Source: an uncultured Bacteroidaceae bacterium
Lineage (GTDB): Bacteria > Bacteroidota > Bacteroidia > Bacteroidales > Bacteroidaceae
NCBI GenBank assembly: GCA_905235305.1
Contig: CAJOLC010000007.1
Span: 1-47,856, forward strand
DNA length: 47,856 nt
Direction: 5' to 3'
Below are positions 16,216-24,241 of the stretch, piece by piece. The notes beneath the pieces were generated by a model. That model made no database searches, was not told the origin of the DNA, and saw only the letters and a list, made by a program, of their open reading frames with translations. Within the stretch, counting starts at the first letter, position 1, and the number at the start of each line of letters is the position of its first letter. A program made the position numbers and the translations under genes.

Positions 16216-18703
16216 AAGCAGAACATTATCAAAAGGAGCCCTCATTGTAGGGCTCTTTACTTTTGTGGCCGCCCTCTTCTCGGCTTGTACGAGCGGGGAT
16301 GAGGCTGAGGTGCAGGAAGCGCTCGACTTCCTTTATGCGGGGATGCCGCTGCCTGACAGTGTCGACTACCCACGCGAGTTCTGGGAAGCCAATGTGAGGG
16401 TGGCAGTCAAGGCACGCCATGAGATGCCCTGGGGCGAGAAGGTGCCCGGACGAGAGTGGCGGCATTTCGTACTGCCTTTGCGCGTCAACAACGAGGACCT
16501 CGACTCGTTCCGTGTCGCTTACTATGACGAGTTGAAGGCGCGAGTTGAAGGCAAGTCGATGTACCAGGCCGTGCTGGAGGTGAACCATTGGTGCCATGAA
16601 CACGTCAGCTATCAACCCAGCGACAGTCGGACTTCTTCGCCGATGAACACCCTCCGCTCTGCTATCGGACGTTGCGGAGAAGAGAGCACCTTCACGGTCA
16701 CTGCCCTGCGTACCATCGGCATCCCTGCCCGCCAGGTCTATACTCCACGCTGGGCCCACACAGACGACAACCATGCCTGGGTCGAGGCCTGGGTTGATGG
16801 CAAATGGTTTTTCTTGGGCGCTTGCGAACCCGAGCCGGTGCTGAACCTCGGATGGTTTAATGAATCGGCCAGCCGAGGCATGCTCATGCACACGAAAGTC
16901 TTTGGGGATTACAAGGGGCCGGAGGAAGTGGTGAACAAGACAGCGTGCTACACCGAGATAAACGTCACTAAGAACTACTGCGACGTCTCTACCATCATCG
17001 TCACCGTACTTGGCCAGGACAGCCTTCCCGCCGAGGATGCAACGGTCGACTATCGCCTTTACAACTACGCAGAGTTCTACCCGATCGTGTCGAAGCAGAG
17101 TGATGCGAACGGCAAGTCGTCGCTGTCCTGCGGCAAGGGCGACCTGATTGTCTGGGCAAGCAAGGACGGCAAGTTCGGCTTCAAGAAAGTGAGCGTCGGC
17201 AAGGAAGCACTGGTGACCATTGTCATGGACAAGGACAGCACGTACACCGCATCGCTCGAGTTCGACCTCGTGCCGCCGTATGGTAAGGACAACAAGCCTG
17301 ATGTCAGCACCGAAGCCGTACGCGCCAATCGCAAGCGTCTTGCTGAGGAAGACAGCATCCGCATTGCCTACATGAACCAGGCATTCCGTCAGGATGCCGC
17401 ACAGGGCAGCCCTGAGGCACTGGCGCGCGCTAATTGGCGAACCATCGAAGCCTTCCGGAAGAATTGTTCCGACACGAAGCTGGCAGACGACATCCTCGCT
17501 ACGCTTTCCCGGAAAGACTATCGCGACGTCACGCTCGACGTGCTGATGGATGTGGCACAACACACCTCCCCAACGGGAGAGGAAGGGATGAGGCAGTATG
17601 TCCTCAGTCCGCGTGTCAGCAACGAACGCTTGACGCCATGCCGGGGAGCACTCCAGGAGCACTTCCGCGGCATGATGGCTGAGCAGCTTCAGCAGTGGGT
17701 GATGGACAGCATAACGGTGGACGACACACGCAATCCGCAGCATCTCTGCATGTCGCCGCTCAGTGTGCTGCGCCACCGGACGTGCGACGCTCACAGCCGC
17801 GACATATTCTTCGTGGCTGCGGCCCGTAGTGCTGGTATCCCAGCCCGCATAGACGAGGTGACGGGCAAGGTGCAATGGGCTGACATCAAGACCGGCGAAT
17901 GGCACAATGTTCTGTTCTCCTCTGCTCAGGAACAAACAGCTCCCCAGGGACTCCTGCGCCTCACATTCAGTGACCAGGATGTGAAGGACGACCCTTTCTA
18001 CTACACGCATTTCACCTTGTCGCAGATTAAGGACGGCCAGCCTCAGTTGCTCGAGTTCCCGGAGGAAGCGACGTGGAAGTCGACTTTCGCCGATGGAGTG
18101 AACGTCGAGGCAGGCCATTACATGCTCCTCAGCGGCATGCGTATGGCGAACGGCAGTGTCTGGGCCAATCTCAACATCTTTAATGTTGCTGCAGGACAGC
18201 AACAGGCTGAGCCCCTTCGACTGCGTGCGGACGACGAGCACCTGCGTGTCATCGGCAACTTCGACTGCGAGAACTACTTCACCAACGCAAAGGGCGTGCA
18301 CAAGAAGATACTTGAGACGACCGGCCGAGGCTTCTACATGATAGCCCTTATCCGCAGCGGTCACGAGCCGAGCACGCATCTCCTGCACGACATGGAAGCA
18401 GCCAACATACACATCTCGCAGTGGTCCGGCTGCTACCTCATGCTTTTCGAGAGCCAGGAAGACTACGCTAACTTCGACCGCAAGGAGTTCGACGACCTGC
18501 CAAGCAACGTGCTCTTCGGCGTCGCAGACCCAAAGACAATCGAGGCGATGCACATCGAGGAGCTCACCCACGGCAACAAGGAACTGCCGCTGCTGCTGCT
18601 TTGCGACACGTTCAACCGCGTCGTCTGGTATCGTCAGGGCTACAACATCGGCCTGGCCGACCAGTTGATGGCCGCGCTCCGGATGGTTATCCTGAAGGAG
18701 TAA
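16205..18703 (+). CDS. Transglutaminase-like domain lipoprotein
   Basis: An 832-residue putative surface or periplasmic lipoprotein. The signal peptide ends at LFSAC (Cys28), and the following TSGDEAE is acidic, as in surface-exported lipoproteins of the phylum. The transglutaminase-like (papain-fold) domain has Cys157 in SAIGRCGEES, His190 in HTDDNHAWVEAWV and an acidic residue near 208. A CarboxypepD_reg-like beta domain follows (about 265-350). A second segment near 545-590 (HRTCDAHSRDIFFVAAARSA GIPAR) repeats the Cys-helix of the first domain but lacks the DNHAW block, so it looks like a decayed duplicate. The C-terminal 140 residues resemble a thioredoxin fold without CxxC. It overlaps GH125 by 11 bp, so it is probably translationally coupled; its role in glycoprotein use (cleaving or deamidating the peptide part) is an inference. 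Confidence 0.85.
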   Translation: MQSKSRTLSKGALIVGLFTFVAALFSACTSGDEAEVQEALDFLYAGMPLPDSVDYPREFWEANVRVAVKARHEMPWGEKVPGREWRHFVLPLRVNNEDLDSFRVAYYDELKARVEGKSMYQAVLEVNHWCHEHVSYQPSDSRTSSPMNTLRSAIGRCGEESTFTVTALRTIGIPARQVYTPRWAHTDDNHAWVEAWVDGKWFFLGACEPEPVLNLGWFNESASRGMLMHTKVFGDYKGPEEVVNKTACYTEINVTKNYCDVSTIIVTVLGQDSLPAEDATVDYRLYNYAEFYPIVSKQSDANGKSSLSCGKGDLIVWASKDGKFGFKKVSVGKEALVTIVMDKDSTYTASLEFDLVPPYGKDNKPDVSTEAVRANRKRLAEEDSIRIAYMNQAFRQDAAQGSPEALARANWRTIEAFRKNCSDTKLADDILATLSRKDYRDVTLDVLMDVAQHTSPTGEEGMRQYVLSPRVSNERLTPCRGALQEHFRGMMAEQLQQWVMDSITVDDTRNPQHLCMSPLSVLRHRTCDAHSRDIFFVAAARSAGIPARIDEVTGKVQWADIKTGEWHNVLFSSAQEQTAPQGLLRLTFSDQDVKDDPFYYTHFTLSQIKDGQPQLLEFPEEATWKSTFADGVNVEAGHYMLLSGMRMANGSVWANLNIFNVAAGQQQAEPLRLRADDEHLRVIGNFDCENYFTNAKGVHKKILETTGRGFYMIALIRSGHEPSTHLLHDMEAANIHISQWSGCYLMLFESQEDYANFDRKEFDDLPSNVLFGVADPKTIEAMHIEELTHGNKELPLLLLCDTFNRVVWYRQGYNIGLADQLMAALRMVILKE
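16236..16258 (+). other. Terminator-like hairpin inside the start of the lipoprotein gene
   Basis: GAGCCCT at 16236-16242 pairs with AGGGCTC at 16249-16255 around a 6-base loop and is followed by TTT. It lies 20 bp after the GH125 stop but within codons 11-18 of the overlapping lipoprotein gene, in the signal-peptide region. It could attenuate expression of the third operon gene unless translation runs through it, or it may be chance. Confidence 0.45.
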
Positions 18704-18776
18704 GAGCGTCTCTTGGCCAGTCCTCCTTTGTCGGAAGAACAGGAGGACTGCAGTCCGTTAATAATTTCAGTATAGT

Positions 18777-18862
18777 AAAACTCCAGTACTACCACGGTGG
18801 TACTGGAGTTTTCCTATGGTAGTACTGGAGTTTTCCTATGGTAGTACTGGCCACGACCTATG
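18777..18862. repeat. 22-bp phased palindrome array, AGTACT family
   Basis: Direct units with AGTACT (first GGTACT) cores centred at 18801.5, 18823.5 and 18845.5, exactly 22 bp apart, joined by GGAGTTTTCCTATGG. An inverted unit at the left, AAAACTCCAGTACTACC (18777-18793), pairs with GGTGGTACTGGAGTTTT (18796-18812), 16 of 17 positions. It occupies the space between the lipoprotein gene (+) and the flippase gene (-), which converge here, so the left hairpin may also serve as a bidirectional terminator. Confidence 0.85.
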
Positions 18863-18886
18863 GTTCGTTGGAATCTTCCCTGTGGA

Positions 18887-20305
18887 TTATCGTCGGACGA
18901 AGCCTTCCTTCTTGCAGATGATGGCCGTATAGACGAGGATGAGCAGCGTGCTGAGGCCGACGTATTGCCATTCTGGCCATGCCTCCGGAATAATCGTCAT
19001 CACCCAATAGAGCACGGCGGCGAGGACGGTGTAGGCCAGTATGGAACGGATAGGATAGGGGATGGGGTAGTACTTCTGCCCAATGAAATAGCTCAGCAGC
19101 ATCGCTGTGCCGTATCCTGCAACGCCTCCCCAGGCGCAAGCCATGTAGCTGTAATGGGGAATGCCCCAGATGTTGACGGCCAGAAGAGCGAGGCAGCCTG
19201 CCAGGGAGAACAGGGCGCCGAAGTACGTCTTGTCTATCAGCTTGTACCAGAAGGACAGGTTGAAGTAGATGCCCATCATGATTTCCGCAGCCATCACGAT
19301 AGGAATGACGCGCAGACCCTCCCAGTAGTCCGAGCCAATCATGTAGCGAAGCAAGGGCAACCAACCCATCACGCAGAGGAACGCGAGCAGTGTGAAGATG
19401 ATGAAATACTTCATGCCAAGGGCGTAATACTCGTTCTTGTCGGCATCTTTAGCCTTTGAGAAGACGATGGGCTCATAGGCATATCGGAAGGCTTGGGTAA
19501 TCATCGCCATGATCATCGCTATCTTTACGCAGCTGCCATATACGCCCAGCTCGATGTTGGCATGCGCCTGGTCGGGGTAAACCTTAGGGAAGAGAATCTT
19601 GTCTGCCACTTGGTTCAGGATGCCCATAACGCCCAGAACGAGTATAGGCCACGAGTAGGAGAGCATCCTGCGGAGCAGCTGGCCGTCGAACTTCCAACGG
19701 ATCCTGAGCAGGTCCGGCACGAAGAAGAAGGTGATGAAGCCTGTGCAAAGCAGGTTGATAAAGAAGACGTAGAACACACTCGTCTTGCCGAGCAGGACGA
19801 AGTATACGAGGTTGAGCGCAATGTTAAGGAAGATGAAGCCCAGCTTCAGCGACATGAAGCGTATGGGGCGGTGCTGAAAACGAAGGAAGCTAAAGGGCAG
19901 AGCCTGCAAGGCATCCAGGGCAACCACCGTCGCCATCATCATTAGGTAGTCCGGATGCTCAGCGTATCCCAGGTAACCCGAAATAGGTCCGATGAAGCCG
20001 AAGAGCAGCAGGAGAAACACCGCAGTAAGGCTCCCCACCACGGCAAAGCAGGTGGAGAAGACGGTGTCGGGTGTTTCGCGCTCATCGTTGGCAAAGCGGA
20101 AGAGCGTCGTCTCCATGCCGAAAGTCAGGATGACGAATATCAAAGCCGTGTAGGCATACATGTTCGTGCTCACGCCATAGTCGCCGGAAGCCTTCGGCAT
20201 GTAGTGCGTGTAGAGCGGCACGAGCAGGTAGTTGAGGAAACGGCCCACGATGCTCGAGAGTCCGTATATGGCCGTATCCTTGGCCAAGGATTTGAGGCTT
20301 GCCAT
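18887..20305 (-). CDS. Polysaccharide/oligosaccharide flippase (Wzx/MATE-like)
   Basis: The 472-residue integral membrane protein has about 12-14 hydrophobic segments. It begins MASLKSLAKDTAIYGLSSIV GRFLNYLLVPLYTHYM, the N-terminal pattern of Wzx-type lipid-linked oligosaccharide flippases, and carries a charged loop ANDERETPDTVFS and a C-terminus ending ICKKEGFVRR. The family moves undecaprenyl-linked sugar units across the inner membrane for O-antigen or capsule. There is no glycosyltransferase cluster next to it, although rfbA lies 3 kb away. Its promoter (20361-20331) interlocks with that of xth. Substrate unknown. Confidence 0.88.
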   Translation of the reverse strand: MASLKSLAKDTAIYGLSSIVGRFLNYLLVPLYTHYMPKASGDYGVSTNMYAYTALIFVILTFGMETTLFRFANDERETPDTVFSTCFAVVGSLTAVFLLLLFGFIGPISGYLGYAEHPDYLMMMATVVALDALQALPFSFLRFQHRPIRFMSLKLGFIFLNIALNLVYFVLLGKTSVFYVFFINLLCTGFITFFFVPDLLRIRWKFDGQLLRRMLSYSWPILVLGVMGILNQVADKILFPKVYPDQAHANIELGVYGSCVKIAMIMAMITQAFRYAYEPIVFSKAKDADKNEYYALGMKYFIIFTLLAFLCVMGWLPLLRYMIGSDYWEGLRVIPIVMAAEIMMGIYFNLSFWYKLIDKTYFGALFSLAGCLALLAVNIWGIPHYSYMACAWGGVAGYGTAMLLSYFIGQKYYPIPYPIRSILAYTVLAAVLYWVMTIIPEAWPEWQYVGLSTLLILVYTAIICKKEGFVRR

Positions 20306-20330
20306 TGTCAGTATTCCGTTTTATTGCATG

Positions 20331-20361
20331 CAAAGTTACTAATTTCTTTTTGTAATACAAA
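20331..20361 (-). promoter_or_regulatory. Promoter of the flippase gene
   Basis: On the - strand TTTG (20361-20358), 19 bp, TAACTTTG (20338-20331): an exact match to the Bacteroidota -33/-7 arrangement, 26 bp upstream of the flippase start. It overlaps the divergent xth promoter: the -33 boxes of both lie between the two -7 boxes. Confidence 0.75.
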
Positions 20362-20379
20362 AGAATTGTCGTATCTTTG
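20348..20379 (+). promoter_or_regulatory. Promoter of xth
   Basis: TTTTG ending at 20352, 19 bp, TATCTTTG at 20372-20379, giving a transcription start near 20384 and a leader of about 20 bases to ATG 20404. This excludes the upstream in-frame start at 20377. It overlaps the divergent flippase promoter. Confidence 0.78.
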
Positions 20380-20403
20380 CAGCGAAAGGACAAATTAAAC
20401 AGC

Positions 20404-21156
20404 ATGAAATACGTCAGTTGGAACGTCAATGGCCTCCGGGCTGTAGTAGGAAAGAACTTTCGCGAAGCATTCGAACAGCTCGATGCCGACTTTGTGTGCC
20501 TTCAGGAAACGAAGTTGCAAGCCGGACAACTCGAGCTGAGTTTCCCGGGGTATCAGTCCTATTGGAACTATGCAGAGAAGAAAGGCTACTCGGGCACCGC
20601 AGTCTTCACGCGCCAGACGCCAGTAGCAGTGACCTACGGACTCGGCATCGAGGAGCACGACCACGAGGGGCGCGTCATCACGCTCGAGATGTCGGACCAT
20701 TACTTGGTGTGCGTCTATACGCCGAACAGCCAGGATGGTTTGCGCCGCCTCAGTTACAGAATGGAGTGGGAGGATGCCTTCCGCAACTATCTTCTCGCGT
20801 TAGACCAGAAGAAGCCCGTCGTTGTGTGTGGTGACATGAACGTGGCTCACAAGGAAATCGACCTGAAGAATCCAGCCACGAACCATCAAAACGCAGGCTT
20901 CACAGACCAGGAGCGCGACAAGATGACCACGTTGCTTGGCAGCGGATTCATCGATACGTTCCGCCACTTCAACCCCGACGCCGTGGGACGCTACAGCTGG
21001 TGGAGCTATCGGTTCCACGCCAGGGAGAAGAACGTAGGCTGGCGCATCGACTACTTCCTCGTGTCGAGTCGCCTCGCTTCGCGCCTTAAATCGGCTGAGA
21101 TACACGACGACATCATGGGAAGCGACCATTGTCCCGTGTCGTTGGAACTTGATTGA
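20404..21156 (+). CDS. xth: Exodeoxyribonuclease III (AP endonuclease)
   Basis: Base-excision repair enzyme that cleaves at abasic sites and has 3'-5' exonuclease activity. From ATG 20404 the product is 250 residues: MKYVSWNVNGLRAVVGKNF, FVCLQETKL (metal-binding Glu), VVCGDMNVAHKEIDLKNP, GRYSWWSYRFHAREKNVGWR IDYFLV and GSDHCPVSLEL (catalytic Asp-His). All expected catalytic motifs are present. The following resB gene starts 8 bp after the stop. Confidence 0.97.
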   Translation: MKYVSWNVNGLRAVVGKNFREAFEQLDADFVCLQETKLQAGQLELSFPGYQSYWNYAEKKGYSGTAVFTRQTPVAVTYGLGIEEHDHEGRVITLEMSDHYLVCVYTPNSQDGLRRLSYRMEWEDAFRNYLLALDQKKPVVVCGDMNVAHKEIDLKNPATNHQNAGFTDQERDKMTTLLGSGFIDTFRHFNPDAVGRYSWWSYRFHAREKNVGWRIDYFLVSSRLASRLKSAEIHDDIMGSDHCPVSLELD

Positions 21157-21164
21157 TTGGCAAT

Positions 21165-22046
21165 ATGAAAGTGTGGGGAATGACAGAAGGCAGCATTGCC
21201 TGCTGCGGTTTGGTTGCCTTCGGAATGCTTTTACAGCTGACGGTCGGACCGGTTCGATGGGATGCGATGGCTTGGCCAGTCAACATCATCGTGCTCTTCC
21301 TGCTGCTGCTCGGCATCATCTCGATGCATTTGTCGCGTAAGAAGGTACGCCTCTTCCGCTGGATGGCCACGTTGCAGGCAGGCATTCCGGCTATGGTGGC
21401 TTGCGCCATGCTGACCGTCCTGATGGGCGTCACCAGGCAGGTTCCGTCCGCGCATCAGCCTGCGGACCCCTTCGGCATTACCTCCATGCTCACATTCTGG
21501 CCGTTTGTCCTCTCGTATCTCTGGCTTACGGTACTCGTCGGAATGGTATGCATGACTCGGCTTATGCGCCCGTCTTGGCACAGCATCCCTTTCCTGCTCA
21601 ATCACTTGGGACTCTTCGTCGCCCTCGTCGCCGGCACGCTTGGCAATGCAGACATGCAAGACTTGCGCATGGTGGTACAGGAAGGCAAGACGGAATGGCG
21701 GGCAGTCGATGCTCAGCACCGTGTCCATCAGCTCCCTATAGCCATCGAACTTCATGACTTCTCTATGGAGCTTCATGAGTCTTCGCTCGCTCCGAAGAGC
21801 TTCTCGTCTGCAGTGACCGTCTATACTAAGCGTGGCAATACGGTCAATGACACGATTCGCGTGAACAAACCTCTCGCGGTTCGTGGGTGGAAGATATACC
21901 AGTACAGCTACGACGAGGCACGCGGCCAGGAGAGCGACATCAGCGTCTTAGAACTCGTTCGCGACCCTTGGTTGCCCTATGTATATATAGGAATCTTCAT
22001 GATGCTGGCAGGCGCATTAAGTATTTTTATCAGTAAGAAATGGTGA
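21165..22046 (+). CDS. resB: ResB-like cytochrome c biogenesis protein
   Basis: ResB (Ccs1) works with CcsA to deliver heme to the periplasm and attach it to apocytochrome c (System II). ATG 21165 gives 293 residues; a TTG at 21153 would overlap the xth stop. There are about four N-terminal membrane segments, then a periplasmic region with ELHDFSMELHES and SSAVTVYTKRGNTVNDTIRV NKPLAVRGWKIYQYSYD, typical of the ResB domain, and a last membrane segment. It is shorter than plant or cyanobacterial Ccs1, as usual in this phylum. Its stop overlaps the ccsA start, so the pair is coupled. Confidence 0.85.
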   Translation: MKVWGMTEGSIACCGLVAFGMLLQLTVGPVRWDAMAWPVNIIVLFLLLLGIISMHLSRKKVRLFRWMATLQAGIPAMVACAMLTVLMGVTRQVPSAHQPADPFGITSMLTFWPFVLSYLWLTVLVGMVCMTRLMRPSWHSIPFLLNHLGLFVALVAGTLGNADMQDLRMVVQEGKTEWRAVDAQHRVHQLPIAIELHDFSMELHESSLAPKSFSSAVTVYTKRGNTVNDTIRVNKPLAVRGWKIYQYSYDEARGQESDISVLELVRDPWLPYVYIGIFMMLAGALSIFISKKW

Positions 22047-22816
22047 CTTGGAATGATTTGTGGCTCTTTGCCCTACTGGCTTTGATATGCTGGACAGTGG
22101 CGGCTGTGCTTTCCCTGCGTGGAAAGAGACAGAAGGCTGCCTGCCTGCTGACGGTTCTCGGCTTGCTCATCTTCGGCTCGTACATCGCCATGATGTGGAT
22201 TTCATTAGGCCATCCGCCTATGCGCACCATGGGTGAGACGCGACTTTGGTATTCCTGGTTCCTCCCTCTTGTAGGCCTGATAACCTACCTCCGCTGGCAT
22301 TATCGGTGGATTCTCTCCTTCAGCACGTTGCTCAGCACAGTGTTTATCTGCATCAACATCCTTAGGCCGGAGATACATAGCAAGGCGTTGATGCCCGCTT
22401 TGCAAAGCCCGTGGTTCGCACCTCACGTCATTATCTATATGTTCGCCTATGCCACGACGGGTGTCGCAACGCTGATGGCGTTGTGGCAACTCTGTAGGAA
22501 ACAAGACCAGCTGGCAGCCATTGACAACCTGACCAGAGTGGGTCTGTCGTTCCTTACCATCGGTATGCTCTTCGGAGCACTGTGGGCCAAGGAGGCATGG
22601 GGCACGTATTGGTCGTGGGACCCGAAGGAGACGTGGGCCGCTGCAACGTGGATGTGCTACCTCATCTATGTGCATCTGCGCAAGAGTCGGCCCGAAGCAG
22701 TCACTCCAGCCTTGCTGTGGCAGGTGATTTGCTTCCTGTGTCTGCAGATGTGTTGGTGGGGAATAAACTATCTGCCTTCAGCCCAAGGCACAAGCATACA
22801 TACGTATGGCGGTTGA
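22040..22816 (+). CDS. ccsA: CcsA-like cytochrome c assembly protein
   Basis: Membrane component of the System II heme lyase. The 258-residue protein has about eight hydrophobic segments and the tryptophan-rich heme-binding signature WGTYWSWDPKETWA (about residues 193-206), followed by ATWMCYLIYVHLR; conserved histidines occur in LGHPPMRTMGE, FAPHVIIYMFAY and near the C-terminus. It overlaps resB by 7 bp. Together they imply periplasmic c-type cytochromes, for instance NrfA-type nitrite reductase, elsewhere in the genome. Confidence 0.92.
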   Translation: MVTWNDLWLFALLALICWTVAAVLSLRGKRQKAACLLTVLGLLIFGSYIAMMWISLGHPPMRTMGETRLWYSWFLPLVGLITYLRWHYRWILSFSTLLSTVFICINILRPEIHSKALMPALQSPWFAPHVIIYMFAYATTGVATLMALWQLCRKQDQLAAIDNLTRVGLSFLTIGMLFGALWAKEAWGTYWSWDPKETWAAATWMCYLIYVHLRKSRPEAVTPALLWQVICFLCLQMCWWGINYLPSAQGTSIHTYGG

Positions 22817-22831
22817 TTTCTGCCTGCTAAA

Positions 22832-22863
22832 TTTGGAGATGTCGGCGAATCTTGTTATCTTTG
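22832..22863 (+). promoter_or_regulatory. Promoter of the Dabb-domain gene
   Basis: TTTG at 22832-22835, 20 bp, TATCTTTG at 22856-22863, 31 bp upstream of ATG 22895. A good match to the phylum consensus. Confidence 0.72.
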
Positions 22864-22894
22864 TGGCACGATTACACATTATATATAATATATT

Positions 22895-23203
22895 ATGGTA
22901 AAGCACATCATACTTTGGAAACTGAGAGACGACCTCACGGACGAGGAGAAGCAGCGCGTAAAGAAGGACATCAAGGCTGGCCTTGAAGGCTTGGCCGGCC
23001 GCATCCCCGGCTTGCTGAGCATCGTCGTGAATGTCGACGGACGCCTCGAGTCGTCGAATGCCGACGTGATGCTCGACAGCACTTTCACTGACGAGGCTGC
23101 GCTGAAGGCCTATGCCGTTCACCCTGAACATGTGGCTGTGGCAGACGGAAAGGTGCGCCCCTACACCTGCCTCCGCACGTGTCTGGACTATGAGATTATG
23201 TAG
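22895..23203 (+). CDS. Dabb-family (stress-responsive alpha/beta barrel) protein
   Basis: A 102-residue protein with the ferredoxin-like Dabb fold: [20 protein letters not shown] at the N-terminus, an amphipathic helix with [40 protein letters not shown] and [15 protein letters not shown]. Family members dimerise; some are enzymes (olivetolic acid cyclase-like), but most bacterial ones have no known reaction. It is transcribed from its own promoter. No partner is evident from the context. Confidence 0.85.
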   Translation: MVKHIILWKLRDDLTDEEKQRVKKDIKAGLEGLAGRIPGLLSIVVNVDGRLESSNADVMLDSTFTDEAALKAYAVHPEHVAVADGKVRPYTCLRTCLDYEIM

Positions 23204-23207
23204 TCGT

Positions 23208-23230
23208 CATAACGTTATGCCGTTATAACG
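23208..23230. promoter_or_regulatory. Two adjacent perfect palindromes upstream of rfbA
   Basis: CATAACGTTATG (23208-23219) and CGTTATAACG (23221-23230) are perfect palindromes with centres 12 bp apart, 30 bp before the rfbA start and directly after the Dabb gene. A pair of operator half-sites or a small cruciform is possible. I do not recognise a cognate regulator. Confidence 0.45.
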
Positions 23231-23259
23231 CAATATTGAAACTAATAAAGAGACTAACC

Positions 23260-24168
23260 ATGAAAGGAATTGTTCTTGCCGGAGGCTCCGGCACTCGGTT
23301 ATATCCCATCACGAAGGGCATCAGCAAGCAGCTTATGCCCATCTACGACAAACCGATGATTTACTATCCCATCAGCGTGCTGATGCTGGCAGGCATACGC
23401 GAGATTCTCATCATCTCCACGCCTTTCGACCTGCCAGGGTTCAAGCGCCTGCTTGGCGACGGCAGCGACTATGGCGTCAGCTTCACCTATGCCGAGCAAC
23501 CTTCGCCCGACGGATTGGCTCAGGCCTTTACCATCGGCGCTGACTTCATTGGCGACGATTGTGCCTGCCTCGTACTGGGCGACAACATCTTCCAGGGCAA
23601 CGGCTTCAGCGCGATGCTCCGTGAGGCTGTACGCACTGCAGAGCAGGACGGGAAGGCAACTGTCTTTGGCTACTGGGTGAACGACCCCGAGCGTTACGGC
23701 GTGGCAGAGTTCGACCGGCAGGGCAACTGCCTCTCCATCGAGGAGAAACCTGCCAATCCGAAGAGCAACTATGCTGTCGTGGGCCTATACTTCTATCCCA
23801 ACAAGGTGGTCGAGGTGGCGAAGAACATCAAGCCCAGTGCCCGCGGCGAGTATGAGATTACGACTGTCAACCAGCAGTTCCTTGCCGACGGTGAGCTCAA
23901 GGTGCAGACGCTTGGCCGCGGCTTCGCATGGCTCGACACCGGCACCTTCGACTCCCTCTCCGAGGCCTCTACCTACATCGAGGTGCTCGAGAAGCGTCAG
24001 GGACTCAAGGTCGGTTGTCTGGAAGGCATCGCCTACCGCAAGGGTTGGATAGACGAAGAGCGGATGCGTGCGCTGGCACAGCCTATGCTCAAGAACCAAT
24101 ATGGGCAGTATCTGCTCAAAGTCATAGAGGACGTTAAGCGCTTCGGCAGCGAAAAGAAAGACCTCTAA
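23260..24168 (+). CDS. rfbA: Glucose-1-phosphate thymidylyltransferase
   Basis: First step of dTDP-L-rhamnose synthesis: glucose-1-phosphate plus dTTP gives dTDP-glucose. ATG 23260 ([20 protein letters not shown]) gives 302 residues, the usual length; the codon at 23236 is TTG and adds non-conserved residues. Signature sequences: nucleotide-binding [55 protein letters not shown]-like ([26 protein letters not shown]) and [15 protein letters not shown]. The other rml genes are not adjacent. A strong terminator follows. Confidence 0.96.
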   Translation: MKGIVLAGGSGTRLYPITKGISKQLMPIYDKPMIYYPISVLMLAGIREILIISTPFDLPGFKRLLGDGSDYGVSFTYAEQPSPDGLAQAFTIGADFIGDDCACLVLGDNIFQGNGFSAMLREAVRTAEQDGKATVFGYWVNDPERYGVAEFDRQGNCLSIEEKPANPKSNYAVVGLYFYPNKVVEVAKNIKPSARGEYEITTVNQQFLADGELKVQTLGRGFAWLDTGTFDSLSEASTYIEVLEKRQGLKVGCLEGIAYRKGWIDEERMRALAQPMLKNQYGQYLLKVIEDVKRFGSEKKDL

Positions 24169-24183
24169 GTATGCATAGAAAAA

Positions 24184-24219
24184 CGCCCTATAGGGGAAGA
24201 GCCATTCCCCTATAGGGCG
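24184..24219. terminator. Bidirectional terminator between rfbA and the VTC operon
   Basis: A perfect 15-bp stem, CGCCCTATAGGGGAA (24184-24198) and TTCCCCTATAGGGCG (24205-24219), with the loop GAGCCA. It lies 15 bp after rfbA and 22 bp beyond the end of the converging - operon. A-rich sequence on the left and T-rich on the right allow termination in both directions. Confidence 0.88.
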
Positions 24220-24241
24220 CCAGTTTCTTCTCAGTAGGGTG

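Noticed and set aside
16229..18571. 780-codon open frame on the - strand opposite the transglutaminase-like lipoprotein
   Set aside because: It is fully antisense to a gene with lipobox, catalytic motifs and operon context; the predicted protein has no recognisable domain and reflects codon bias on the other strand. The same applies to long - frames opposite GH92, GH125, the LolC/E-like permease and the radical SAM gene.
18887..24168. O-antigen or capsule gene cluster built on the flippase and rfbA
   Set aside because: The two genes are on opposite strands, separated by xth, resB, ccsA and a Dabb gene, and no glycosyltransferase or polymerase is present.
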